The notes under the pieces were generated by a model, which was given only the letters and a program-made list of their open reading frames with translations, had not been told where the DNA came from and did no database searches. 64,000 nucleotides of DNA from Agromyces cerinus subsp. cerinus. GTDB taxonomy: Bacteria > Actinomycetota > Actinomycetes > Actinomycetales > Microbacteriaceae. The DNA lies in NCBI RefSeq assembly GCF_900142065.1, contig NZ_FSRJ01000002.1, positions 248,001 to 312,000 on the forward strand. The letters run 5' to 3'. The translations under genes were made by a program, and so were the position numbers. Below are positions 7,552 to 16,168 of the stretch, piece after piece. Each line of letters begins with the position of its first letter. Position 1 is the first letter of the stretch.

Positions 7552-8484
7552 ATGAGCACCCAAGACCTCCTGCTCGATCGCCAGGACGGCGCGCAGCCCC
7601 TCCCGCCCACCGAGCTCCGGCTCGACGCCTCGGCGGAACTCGACTCGAAGTCGAGCCTCGAGGTGCTGCGACTGCTGAACGCTGAGGACCGGGTCGCGGT
7701 GGAGGCCGTCGCTGCGGTCCTGCCGCAGCTCGCCGATCTCGTCGATCTCGCCGCCGAGCGTTTCCGCCGCGGCGGAGCGGTGCACTATTTCGGGGCGGGC
7801 ACTTCGGGCCGCCTCGGCGTGCTCGACGCCGCCGAGCTGCTCCCCACCTTCAATCTCGAGCCGGGTCGCGTCGTCGCCCACATCGCCGGCGGGCCCGCGG
7901 CACTCGTGAACGCCGTCGAGGACGCCGAGGACTCCGAGGCCGAGGGTCGCGCCGCCGCCGCCGGCATCGGACCGGATGACATCGCGATCGGCCTCGCCGC
8001 GAGCGGCAACACCCCCTACGTCGGCGGCGCTCTCGCCGCCGCGCGCGCGGCGGGCGCCACCACCGCCCTCGTCTCGAGCAACCCGGATGCTGCGCTCGCG
8101 CCACTGGCCGACATCGATCTCGTGCTCGCGACCGGTGCCGAGGTGCTCACCGGCTCGACCCGGCTCAAAGCGGCCACCGCCGAGAAGCTCGTGCTCAACG
8201 GCTTCTCGACGGCCCTCATGGTGGCCGTCGGCCGAACCTGGTCGAACCTGATGGTCTCGGTGGTCGCGACCAACGACAAGCTGCGACTGCGCACCGTCCG
8301 CATCCTGCAGGAGGCGACCGGCCTCGAGGCCGGGGCCGCCGTCGGGCTGCTCGCATCCGCCGACGGCGAACTGAAGACCTCGATCGTCGCCGCGATCGCC
8401 GCGATCGACGTCGTCGACGCCCGATCGCTCCTCTCCCGTCATCACGGCTCGGTGCGCGGCGCGCTCGCCGCGGCATCCGCCTAG
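7552..8484 (+). CDS. murQ: N-acetylmuramic acid 6-phosphate etherase
   Basis: Cleaves the lactyl ether of MurNAc-6-phosphate to give GlcNAc-6-phosphate and D-lactate. The 310-residue length is normal. The SIS-domain signature FGAGTSGRLGVLDAAELLPT carries the first conserved catalytic Glu, and AVEDAEDSEAEGR carries the second. IGLAASGNTPYVGGAL, VLTGSTRLKAATAEKLVLNG and NLMVSVVATNDKLRLR match E. coli MurQ block for block. The start ATG at 7552 gives the usual N-terminus, and a GTG at 7531 is an alternative. It heads a unit with the importer and kinase genes. Because there is no PTS, the phosphate on the substrate must come from the kinase at the end of the cluster. Confidence 0.95.
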   Translation: MSTQDLLLDRQDGAQPLPPTELRLDASAELDSKSSLEVLRLLNAEDRVAVEAVAAVLPQLADLVDLAAERFRRGGAVHYFGAGTSGRLGVLDAAELLPTFNLEPGRVVAHIAGGPAALVNAVEDAEDSEAEGRAAAAGIGPDDIAIGLAASGNTPYVGGALAAARAAGATTALVSSNPDAALAPLADIDLVLATGAEVLTGSTRLKAATAEKLVLNGFSTALMVAVGRTWSNLMVSVVATNDKLRLRTVRILQEATGLEAGAAVGLLASADGELKTSIVAAIAAIDVVDARSLLSRHHGSVRGALAAASA

Positions 8485-8537
8485 CCCAGCTGCTCGACCC
8501 CGTCCCCGTTCTGCATCACACAATGAAGGAGAGAAAC

Positions 8538-9827
8538 ATGATGAGGCGACGTATCCTCACCGCCGCAGCGCTGCTGACCGGCTCGGCCCTGCTGCTCAGC
8601 GCCTGTGCGCCGAGCGCTTCCAGTGGCGACGAGCAGGCGAGCGGTGACGCGGTCACCTTGAAGGTCTGGTCGTGGCGCACCGAAGACGTCGAGGCCTACA
8701 ACAAGATCTTCGACGTCTTCGAGGAGGAGCACCCGAACATCACCGTCGAGTTCGAGGCGTTCCAGAACACCGAGTACAACCAGATCCTCACCACCGGCCT
8801 CGCGGGCAGCGACGGCCCCGACGTGCCCATGGTGCGCGCTTACGGCCAGCTCCAGCCGAACATCGAGGCCGGTCAGCTCGAGCCGATCGACGGCAAGGTC
8901 GAGGGGCTTGACGGCATCGCGCCCAGCGTCATCGCCGGTGCGAAGGGGAAGGCCGACGGCAAGACGTACGCCGTGCCGCTGGCCACCCAGACCCTGCAGA
9001 TGTTCTACAACAAGCAGATCTTCGAGGACCAGGGCCTCGAGGTCCCGACCACGTGGGACGAGTTCATCGACGTCCAGGAGAAGCTGCTCGCCGCCGGCAT
9101 CACGCCGATGGCGCTCGGTGCCAAGGACGACTGGATCCTGCCGATCTTCGCCGACATCGTGGGCAGCGCCCGCTACGGCGGTTCGGAGTTCGAGGAGCAG
9201 GTGCTCTCGGGCGAGACCGACTTCAACGACCCGGACTACGTCGCTTCGCTCGGCATCATCACCGAGATGGAGAAGTACCTCACCTCCGACGTCGTCGGCG
9301 TGAGCTACACCGACAGCCAGATCCAGTTCTCCTCGGGCCAGGCGGCGCAGTTCCCGGGCGGCTCGTTCGAGATCGCGACCTTCCGCAACCAGGCGCCCGA
9401 CCTCGAGTTCGGTTCCTATCAGGTGCCCGTGCCCGACGACGCCGTGCTCGACGCGCCGGTCTCACCGGCCTACGCCGACGGCAACTTCGCCATCAACTCG
9501 AAGTCGACCCACCAGGACGAGGCCGTCGAGCTGCTCAATTGGCTCGCCACCCCCGAGTTCGGCCAGCTCGTCGCCGACGAGCTGAACCAGTTCTCGGCGA
9601 TCCCCGGGGTCGAGTACGAGGATGCCGCCATGCAGGAGGCGTGGTCCAACTACGAGGACGGCCAGGCTCCGTACCTGCTGCTCGTCGACTTCCGCTACGG
9701 TGAGCCGCTCGGCACCGCAGTGCTCGGCCAGCAGGTGCAGAAGATGTTCCTGGGCGAGACGGATGCCGCGGGAGCCGCGGCCGCGCTGCAGACCGGCATC
9801 TCGCAGTGGTTCGTCCCCGGCGAGTAG
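8538..9827 (+). CDS. ABC sugar-binding lipoprotein, family 1 (probable MurNAc/muropeptide binder)
   Basis: A 429-residue extracellular solute-binding lipoprotein. The signal peptide MMRRRILTAAALLTGSALLL ends in the lipobox LLSAC, so it is lipid-anchored. VKVWSW-type opening (LKVWSWRTEDVEAYNKIFD), FEEEHPNITVEFE, and later QTLQMFYNKQIFEDQGLEVP with TWDEFIDVQEKL are typical of cluster B sugar binders. AAGGAGAG lies 5-6 nt before the chosen ATG. It follows murQ after 53 bp and precedes two permeases. Substrate specificity for MurNAc or a muropeptide is inferred from context only. Confidence 0.9.
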   Translation: MMRRRILTAAALLTGSALLLSACAPSASSGDEQASGDAVTLKVWSWRTEDVEAYNKIFDVFEEEHPNITVEFEAFQNTEYNQILTTGLAGSDGPDVPMVRAYGQLQPNIEAGQLEPIDGKVEGLDGIAPSVIAGAKGKADGKTYAVPLATQTLQMFYNKQIFEDQGLEVPTTWDEFIDVQEKLLAAGITPMALGAKDDWILPIFADIVGSARYGGSEFEEQVLSGETDFNDPDYVASLGIITEMEKYLTSDVVGVSYTDSQIQFSSGQAAQFPGGSFEIATFRNQAPDLEFGSYQVPVPDDAVLDAPVSPAYADGNFAINSKSTHQDEAVELLNWLATPEFGQLVADELNQFSAIPGVEYEDAAMQEAWSNYEDGQAPYLLLVDFRYGEPLGTAVLGQQVQKMFLGETDAAGAAAALQTGISQWFVPGE

Positions 9828-9869
9828 TCCGCACGCCCACCCCCACCCCATAGCGAGGAAACGAAGACC

Positions 9870-10823
9870 ATGTCCGCCACCCCTGCACTCACAGCGCCCC
9901 GCCGGCGCGGGAACACGGGCATCGCCCTGTCCCGACGGGCGGGCATGGTCTTCGTCCTCCCCGCGCTGATCCTCTTCGCCGTCTTCATCGCCTATCCGCT
10001 GTTCACCGCACTCAGCTACTCGTTCTTCGGCTGGACCGGCATCCTGCGCGGCGACTTCGTCGGCATCGAGAACTACGTCACCCTGTTCACGAAACTGCCA
10101 TACAGCGAGGACATCCCGAACGCGTTCGTGCACAACATCCTGCTGTTCTTCGGCGCGATGGTGTTCCAGAACACGGTCGGACTCGGGCTCGCGAGCCTGC
10201 TGCATCGCCTCAGCCGCTTCAAGCGCTTCTTCCAGACGATGTACACGCTGCCCTACCTCGTCTCCCCGCTCGTCATCGGCTACCTGTGGTCCCTGATGCT
10301 CTCGCCGCTCTTCGGCCCGGTGAACGCCGTCCTGCGCGGCATCGGGCTGGGCGAGCTCGCCCAGCCCTGGCTCGGCAACCCGCAGACGGCCATCTGGGTC
10401 GTCGTGCTCGTCACGGCCTGGCAGTGGATCGGCTTCCCGGTGCTGCTCTACGGCGCCGCCCTCGGCGGCATCCCCGAGGAGATCGACGAGGCCGCTTCGC
10501 TCGATGGGGCGAGTGCGTGGCAGCGCTTCCGCTCGATCACCCTGCCGATGCTCGTGCCGGCGATCGGCACGGTGAGCGTGCTCACGTTCATCGGCGCGAT
10601 GGAGGCGTTCCCGATCCCGTACGCGCTGGGCGGCTCCCAGGGCAATCCGGCCGGCGCCACCGACGTGCTGAGCCTCCTCTTCTACCGCACCGCCTTCGAG
10701 TCGGGCTCCTCGAACGCGATAGGCACGAGCTCGGCGATCGCCACCCTGCTGTTCATCTTCATCTTCGGCATCTCGATGCTGATCACCATGCTCCTGCGCC
10801 GGGCCGAACGGAAGCTCTTCTGA
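9870..10823 (+). CDS. ABC sugar transporter permease 1 (MalF/UgpA type)
   Basis: A 317-residue inner permease with six predicted membrane spans, the first at about residues 30-55 (MVFVLPALILFAVFIAYPLF). The EAA loop that docks the ATPase reads EEIDEAASLDGASAWQRF near residue 210, followed by ITLPMLVPAI. It pairs with the next gene as a heterodimer. No ATPase gene is in the cluster, so a shared MsiK-type ATPase encoded elsewhere must drive it, as is usual for actinobacterial sugar importers. Confidence 0.92.
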   Translation: MSATPALTAPRRRGNTGIALSRRAGMVFVLPALILFAVFIAYPLFTALSYSFFGWTGILRGDFVGIENYVTLFTKLPYSEDIPNAFVHNILLFFGAMVFQNTVGLGLASLLHRLSRFKRFFQTMYTLPYLVSPLVIGYLWSLMLSPLFGPVNAVLRGIGLGELAQPWLGNPQTAIWVVVLVTAWQWIGFPVLLYGAALGGIPEEIDEAASLDGASAWQRFRSITLPMLVPAIGTVSVLTFIGAMEAFPIPYALGGSQGNPAGATDVLSLLFYRTAFESGSSNAIGTSSAIATLLFIFIFGISMLITMLLRRAERKLF

Positions 10824-11743
10824 TGACCGCGACGATCACCCCCAGCACCGCCGACGCGCAATCCGACGGCCGCGACGGCCGCAAGACCGGTCGCCCGAAC
10901 GGCGGAGCACCGCGCCGCCGCCCGAAGGTGACCGCCGGCGGCATGGCCTCGAGCGTCTTCCTCTGGCTGTACGCCGCGATCTCGATCGCACCGCTGCTGC
11001 TCATGGTCTCGAACTCGTTGCGCACCACGCAGGACATGGCGACGAAGCCCCTCGGCCTGCCGCTGCCGCCCGACTTCACGAGCTACCAGAAGGCCTGGAT
11101 CACGGCCTCGTTCGACACCTACTTCTTCAACTCGATCTTCGTCACCGTCGCCTCGGTGCTGTTGTCGACCGTGGTGTCGCTGCTCGCGGCCTACGCCTTC
11201 GCCCGGACGAAGTCGAAGCTGTTCACGGCGCTCGAGGGACTCTTCCTGTCGGGGCTCATGCTGCCGGTCTACCTCGCCATCCTGCCGCTGTTCTTCCTGC
11301 TCGACGCGGCCGGCATGATCTCGAACCTCTGGGGCCTGATCCTCGTCTACGGTGCACTCGGAATCCCGTTCTCGACCTTCGTGCTGTCGAGCTTCTTCCG
11401 CCAGCTGCCGATCGAACTCGACGAAGCGGCACGGCTCGACGGCGCCGGCCCATTCCAGACCTTCTGGCGGGTGCACCTGCCGCTCGTGAAGCCCGCGATC
11501 GCGACGGTCGTGGTGTTCCGCTTCGTGCCGGTCTGGAACGACTTCTTCTACCCGCTCATCCTCATCCGCGATCAGGACTCCTACACGCTGCCGGTCGGGA
11601 TCACCCGGTTCTTCGGCGAGTACCAGACCGACTGGGCGACGCTCTTCGCCGGACTCACCCTCGCGACGATCCCGCTCGTCGTGCTCTTCCTGCTCGCGAC
11701 GAAGCAGATCGTCTCGGGACTCACGGCCGGCATGAGCAAGTGA
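10823..11743 (+). CDS. ABC sugar transporter permease 2 (MalG/UgpE type)
   Basis: A 306-residue partner permease. The N-terminal 40 residues are polar and basic (GRKTGRPNGGAPRRRPKVT), then come six spans starting at SSVFLWLYAAISIAPLLLMV. The EAA loop is ELDEAARLDGAGPFQTFWR near residue 205, followed by VHLPLVKPAIATV. The start ATG overlaps the previous stop (TGATG), so translation is coupled and the two permeases are made together. Confidence 0.92.
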   Translation: MTATITPSTADAQSDGRDGRKTGRPNGGAPRRRPKVTAGGMASSVFLWLYAAISIAPLLLMVSNSLRTTQDMATKPLGLPLPPDFTSYQKAWITASFDTYFFNSIFVTVASVLLSTVVSLLAAYAFARTKSKLFTALEGLFLSGLMLPVYLAILPLFFLLDAAGMISNLWGLILVYGALGIPFSTFVLSSFFRQLPIELDEAARLDGAGPFQTFWRVHLPLVKPAIATVVVFRFVPVWNDFFYPLILIRDQDSYTLPVGITRFFGEYQTDWATLFAGLTLATIPLVVLFLLATKQIVSGLTAGMSK

Positions 11744-12720
11744 GCCTGCTGCTCGGCATCGACATCGGCGGTTCCGGCAGCCGGGTCGCGATCCGCGCCG
11801 GGGCCGGTCCGCGGCGTGAATTCGCCGGCGAGCGCATCGGGGTGACCGCGGCCGGGAGCTCGGTGCCCCAGACGGCGATCGCCCTGCTGCGCCGGGCGCG
11901 CGACCTCTGGCCCGAGGAGTTCGCCGGGGTCGACGGCGTGGCACTCGGCGCGACGGGGCTCGCCACGCTCGTCGCCCGGCCCGAGGCGCTCCTCCAGGCG
12001 ATGGGGGCCGAACTCGCGGTCGGCCGGGCGCCGTCCGATCGACGCCCGCCCGCGGCGGTCGCGATCGACGCCGTCACGGCCCACCTCGGTGCGCTCGGCG
12101 GCGGATCGGGTGCGATCGTCGCCCTCGGCACCGGCGCGGTCGCGCTCGGCACCGACGGGCACGAGATCTGGCGCCGCGTCGACGGCTGGGGTCACCTGCT
12201 GGGGGATCGCGGCAGCGGCGCGTGGATCGGCAACCGCGGGCTCCGGGCCGCGATCCGTGCGCACGACGGTGTGGACGCGTCGGGCTCGGCGCTGCTCGCC
12301 GCCGCTCGTGCCCGCTTCGGCGATCCGCTCGGCTGGCCGGCGCAGTTGTACACCCGTGATGATCGCGCGGGAGTGCTCGCCGGGTTCGCCCCTGACGTGT
12401 TCGCGCTCGCGAGCGACGGCGACGCAGCTGCGACGACGATCGTCGCGGCAGCCGGCGCGGAGGCGGCTCGAAGCGGTCTCGCCGCGCTCGCATCCGGGCT
12501 CGAGCCGAGGCTCGCCCTGACCGGCGGCGTCGTCAGCGCCGGCGGCCTGCTCGTGAGCACATTCGCCGAGACCGTCGCGGTGCTCCGTCCCGACGTCGAG
12601 ACGGTGGCGCCGCTCGGCGATCCGCTCGACGGTGCCCTGCGCCTCGCCGGCCGCGCTGCAGTCGGAGGCGTCGCCTCGCGCGAACCCTACGTCTGGGCGG
12701 ACGGCGGGACACTCCGCTGA
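11740..12720 (+). CDS. BadF/BadG-type amino-sugar kinase (candidate MurNAc/GlcNAc kinase)
   Basis: A 326-residue ASKHA-fold kinase like eukaryotic and bacterial N-acetylglucosamine kinases. The phosphate-1 motif is LLGIDIGGSGSRVAI at the N-terminus, phosphate-2 is IVALGTGAVALG near residue 127, the sugar-site loop GWGHLLGDRGSGAWIG follows, and the adenosine motif LTGGVVSAGG is near residue 262. The GTG start overlaps the permease stop (GTGA), so it belongs to the murQ operon. It would convert imported MurNAc to MurNAc-6-phosphate for MurQ, replacing the PTS step of E. coli. That substrate is inference. GlcNAc is an alternative, and MurK of Clostridium uses both. Confidence 0.85.
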   Translation: MSLLLGIDIGGSGSRVAIRAGAGPRREFAGERIGVTAAGSSVPQTAIALLRRARDLWPEEFAGVDGVALGATGLATLVARPEALLQAMGAELAVGRAPSDRRPPAAVAIDAVTAHLGALGGGSGAIVALGTGAVALGTDGHEIWRRVDGWGHLLGDRGSGAWIGNRGLRAAIRAHDGVDASGSALLAAARARFGDPLGWPAQLYTRDDRAGVLAGFAPDVFALASDGDAAATTIVAAAGAEAARSGLAALASGLEPRLALTGGVVSAGGLLVSTFAETVAVLRPDVETVAPLGDPLDGALRLAGRAAVGGVASREPYVWADGGTLR

Positions 12721-12789
12721 CCGGGGCTCAGGCTGCGCGCCCGCGGGCGGCCGGAGCCCTGCATCATGCTCAGGAGGGGCGCATCCTGC

Positions 12790-13224
12790 TCACGAACCGA
12801 CCTCGCCGGCGTCGGGCTGCTCGGGCCCCTCGGTGACCGACGTGTACGACTCGCGCACGAGTTCGGTGAGCGCGTCGAGGTCGACCTTCGTGAGGTCCTT
12901 GAGGTAGAGGCAGGTCAGGCCGGTCGTGTGCGGGCCGAGCCGTTCGAGCAGCTCGGGGTCGCGGGTGAGTCCCGGGACGAGGTAGACCGTCGTGGCGGCC
13001 TTGCGCGGCGAGAACGCCGCGGCCGGGGCATCGCCCTCGCGACCGCTGTCGTAGGTGTAGTGGTACTCGCCGAACCCGATGATCGTCGGTCCCCACATGC
13101 GCGGCTGCTGACCCGTCACGCGGGAGAAGAGCTCGAGCAGCGTCTCGGCGTCTCGGCGCCGCACGGGGTGCTCGACCCGGTCGATGAACTCGTGCACCGA
13201 GGCATCCGTGAACTCAGTGGCCAT
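12790..13224 (-). CDS. DUF1801 domain protein
   Basis: A 144-residue single-domain protein. FIDRVEHPVRRRDAETLLEL and MWGPTIIGFGEYHYTYDSGR are the DUF1801 (YdhG-like) core, and YLVPGLTRDPELLERLGPHT follows. Family function is unknown; the fold is related to a lipid- or ligand-binding alpha/beta type. It is convergent with the kinase gene. The 70 bp between them contain GGGCTC and GAGCCC arms (12724-12759) that may form a weak terminator. Confidence 0.88.
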   Translation of the reverse strand: MATEFTDASVHEFIDRVEHPVRRRDAETLLELFSRVTGQQPRMWGPTIIGFGEYHYTYDSGREGDAPAAAFSPRKAATTVYLVPGLTRDPELLERLGPHTTGLTCLYLKDLTKVDLDALTELVRESYTSVTEGPEQPDAGEVGS

Positions 13225-13259
13225 GTCGGCAGCCTACGCGCAGCCCGGACGCCGGCGGC

Positions 13260-15362
13260 CTAACGCGGGCGCTTCTGGTTCGACTCGGCGAGGGGGCGAC
13301 GCGGCACGGGGCGCACGGGCTCGCCGCGGCGGTCCTGGCCGGGGAGCGGCCGCGAGCGACGACCGTAGAGCAGGTCGGAGGAGTCGAGCAGCCACGGCAC
13401 GAGCGCGACCGTGACGCCGTGCACGAGCAGCAGCTTCTGGCGGATGCGCCGGGCCTTGTGGTTGTGCAGGATGTTCTCCCACCAGTGGCCCACGATGTAC
13501 TGCGGCATGTACACGGTCACGACCTCCGAGCCGTGCTCCTCGCGACGCGACTTGATGTACGTGATGAGCGGGTAGCTGAGGTCGCGGTAGGGCGAGTTCA
13601 GGATGCGCAGCTTCACGTGGATGTTCTGCTTGACCCAGTCCTTCTTCAGCTGCTTCGTCTGCTCCTCGTCGAGGGAGACGTGAATGGCCTCGAGCGAGTC
13701 ATGGCGGGCAGCGATCGCGTAGTCGAGCGCCTTGAGGGTGGGCTTCTGCATGCGGCCGACGAGCACGATCGCGTGGTCGCCGGTGGCGCCGAAGGTCGTG
13801 GTCGGGTCGACCTCGATCTCCCGCTCGACGTCGCGGTAGTAGCGGTTCACGCCCATCATCAGGAAGAACAGGATCGGCATCAGCAGGAACACGATCCACG
13901 CGCCATGGGTGAACTTCGTGACCGTGACCACGATGAGCACGACCGCGGTCATCGCGGCGCCGATCGCGTTGATCACGAGCGCGCGCAGGATCGCACCGCG
14001 GGTGAGCGGCGCGGTCTCGTCGGCGCCCTTCGCTGCGCGCTTCGGGGCGCCCTTGGCCGGATGCCGCAGGCGTGAGAGCTCTCGCAGCCAGTGCCGCACC
14101 ATGCCCGTCTGGCCGAGCGTGAACGAGACGAAGACGCCGATGATGTAGAGCTGGATCAAGACGGTCAGGTTCGCCTGGAAGATCAGCAGGATCAGGGATG
14201 CCGCGAGCGCGAGGATCACGACGCCGTTCGAGTAGATCAGGCGGTCGCCGCGGGTCGACAGCGACTTCGGCGCGTAGCCGTCGCGGGCGAGCACCGAGCC
14301 GAGCAGGGGGAAGCCGTTGAACGCGGTGTTCGCCGCGAGCAGCAGCACGAGCGCCGTGGTGGCCTGGATCACGTAGAAGGCGATGGTCGCGTCGCCGAAG
14401 GTGGCGGCGGCGACCTGCGCGATGAGGCTGCGTTGCGGCTCGGTCGCGCACTCCGTCCAGCCGATCAGACTGCATGGATTCTCGGCGTAGTGCACCTGCG
14501 AGATGAGCGCGACGGCGGTGAGGCCCGCGAAGAGCACGATCGCGATGCCGCCCATGAGCACGAGCGTCATCTGCGCGTTCTTCACCTTGGGGAGGCGGAA
14601 GGCCGGCACGCCGTTCGAGATCGCCTCGACACCCGTGAGGGCGGAGCATCCGCTCGCGAAGGAGCGCAGCAGCAGCAGGATGATGCCCGCCTGCGTCAGC
14701 GACTCCGCCTCGACGCCGAAGGCCGCCGACTCCGCCACCGGCGGATCGCCCATGACGGTGCGGGTCAGGCCGACGACGACCATCACGAAGACGCTGCCGA
14801 TGAAGAGGTACGTCGGCACGGCGAACGCCTTCGACGACTCCGAGACCCCGCGCAGGTTGATGGCCGCGAGGATGATGACGAACACGATGGCGAGCTCGAC
14901 CCGGAACGGGTCCAGTTCGGGGATCGCCGAGATGATGTTGTCGACGCCCGACGCGACCGACACGACGACGGTCATGACGTAGTCGACGAGCAGGGCCGAC
15001 GCGACGACGAGGCCCGCCTTCTCGCCGAGATTGCGGTGCGCGACCTCGTAGTCGCCGCCGCCCGAGGGGTAGGCGCGGATGAGCTGCCGGTAGCTCGCGA
15101 CGACGGTCACGAGCAGCACGACGACCGCGAGCGCGACCCACGGCGCGAAGCTCAGGAAGGCGAGCCCGCCGACCATGAGGATCATCAGGAGTTCCTGCGG
15201 TGCGTACGCCACCGACGAGAGCGGGTCGCTCGCGAAGATCGGCAGAGCGAAACGCTTCGGAAGGAGCTGGCCCTCGAGATGCTCGGTCGGGAGTGGGTCG
15301 CCGATGATCCAGTGCTTCGGCGACTTCAGCTCGGCCGGTGGTGTGTCCGCCTCATTCGTCAC
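13260..15362 (-). CDS. KimA-like APC-superfamily potassium permease
   Basis: A 700-residue APC permease resembling KimA (YdaO) of Bacillus, a high-affinity K+ importer. The start of the transport domain, LPIFASDPLSSVAYAPQEL near residue 45, and YRQLIRAYPSGGGDYEVAHR near 100 match KimA, followed by about 12 membrane spans. From about residue 510 a cytoplasmic C-terminal domain follows (ATGDHAIVLVGRMQKPTLKA), as in KimA. In Bacillus both the protein and its mRNA respond to c-di-AMP. I see no ydaO-type riboswitch here, because the GTG start is leaderless behind a strong promoter. Amino acid transport is the alternative function. Confidence 0.82.
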   Translation of the reverse strand: MTNEADTPPAELKSPKHWIIGDPLPTEHLEGQLLPKRFALPIFASDPLSSVAYAPQELLMILMVGGLAFLSFAPWVALAVVVLLVTVVASYRQLIRAYPSGGGDYEVAHRNLGEKAGLVVASALLVDYVMTVVVSVASGVDNIISAIPELDPFRVELAIVFVIILAAINLRGVSESSKAFAVPTYLFIGSVFVMVVVGLTRTVMGDPPVAESAAFGVEAESLTQAGIILLLLRSFASGCSALTGVEAISNGVPAFRLPKVKNAQMTLVLMGGIAIVLFAGLTAVALISQVHYAENPCSLIGWTECATEPQRSLIAQVAAATFGDATIAFYVIQATTALVLLLAANTAFNGFPLLGSVLARDGYAPKSLSTRGDRLIYSNGVVILALAASLILLIFQANLTVLIQLYIIGVFVSFTLGQTGMVRHWLRELSRLRHPAKGAPKRAAKGADETAPLTRGAILRALVINAIGAAMTAVVLIVVTVTKFTHGAWIVFLLMPILFFLMMGVNRYYRDVEREIEVDPTTTFGATGDHAIVLVGRMQKPTLKALDYAIAARHDSLEAIHVSLDEEQTKQLKKDWVKQNIHVKLRILNSPYRDLSYPLITYIKSRREEHGSEVVTVYMPQYIVGHWWENILHNHKARRIRQKLLLVHGVTVALVPWLLDSSDLLYGRRSRPLPGQDRRGEPVRPVPRRPLAESNQKRPR

Positions 15363-15370
15363 GGCGGTTG

Positions 15371-15398
15371 AGACTACACCCGCGGAGGTCGGTGTCAA
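15371..15398 (-). promoter_or_regulatory. Consensus promoter of the KimA-like gene
   Basis: On the minus strand, TTGACA (15393-15398), a 16-bp spacer and TAGTCT (15371-15376) are followed by 8 nt and the GTG at 15362. This near-consensus sigma-70 promoter implies a leaderless transcript. Confidence 0.7.
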
Positions 15399-15453
15399 GT
15401 GCGCATTGTAGAGTTGTGGCGATTCTTCGATACATCGATTTCCGGGGGCAGTT

Positions 15454-16065
15454 GTGAACCGTGCGGCGCAGCTCGCGCGTGGCTCGGCCACCGCGCTCGT
15501 CGCCCTGTTCCTCGCGGCTTTCTCGCACGGTGTCGCCGCAGGCGAGGCGCCCGGCGGCGTCGGGCTCGTGCTCGCGGGCATCGTGGCGCTCGGGGCATCC
15601 GTCGCCCTCGTCGGCCGCCGCACGACGGCGGTGCGCACGACGCTCGCGGTGATCGTCAGCCAGGGTGCGTTCCACCTGCTGTTCGGCGTCGGCGCGGGCG
15701 CGTCGAGCGGATCGTTCGTCGTCAACGGCGGCGGCCACCACCAGCAGACGGTGGCGTTCGTCGACGGCGGGGCTGCTGCACCGGTCGGCCATGTGCACGC
15801 CGACACCGCCATGCTCATCGGCCACGCGCTCGCCGCGGTCGCGACCATCGTCTACCTGCTCGCCGTCGAGCAGGTCGCGTGGCGAACCCTCACCGCGGCG
15901 GCGCGCCGGTTCGTGCTGCGGCTCACCGCACCGGTGCCGCCACTCGCGCTGCTCGTTCCGGTCGTCCGCCGCGCCCTTGCGACGTGCGTGCCGCGACTGC
16001 GTTCACGACTCCGCTTCACCGCCCTGGGCTCGCGCGGCCCGCCGCTCCTCCTCGCCTCCGCGTAA
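15454..16065 (+). CDS. Small multi-span membrane protein with a His-rich external loop
   Basis: I do not recognise a family. The 203-residue protein has about four hydrophobic spans ([77 protein letters not shown]). Between spans three and four lies a loop with GGGHHQQT and VGHVHAD, suitable for binding metal. It heads the CopC-PCuAC-DyP cluster. In comparable actinobacterial clusters a CopD-type membrane protein accompanies CopC, but this one is shorter and not clearly CopD. A role in copper handling is inference from the His loop and the neighbours. The GTG start follows GGGGGCA. Confidence 0.65.
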   Translation: MNRAAQLARGSATALVALFLAAFSHGVAAGEAPGGVGLVLAGIVALGASVALVGRRTTAVRTTLAVIVSQGAFHLLFGVGAGASSGSFVVNGGGHHQQTVAFVDGGAAAPVGHVHADTAMLIGHALAAVATIVYLLAVEQVAWRTLTAAARRFVLRLTAPVPPLALLVPVVRRALATCVPRLRSRLRFTALGSRGPPLLLASA

Positions 16066-16168
16066 TCCCGCCGACCGGCGGAAACCAGAGATTCCGGATG
16101 CCCCTGCGGCCGTGCACATCACACCTGCGCCGCCGGATCCCGGACCGAGGAGAGAGACTCCCATCGCA

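Noticed and set aside
15363..15453. A ydaO-type c-di-AMP riboswitch before the KimA-like gene
   Set aside because: The promoter -10 lies 8 nt from the start codon, leaving no leader RNA.
15399..15848. N-terminal extension of the KimA-like protein to 862 residues
   Set aside because: The extra residues lie upstream of a consensus promoter and overlap the divergent membrane-protein gene.
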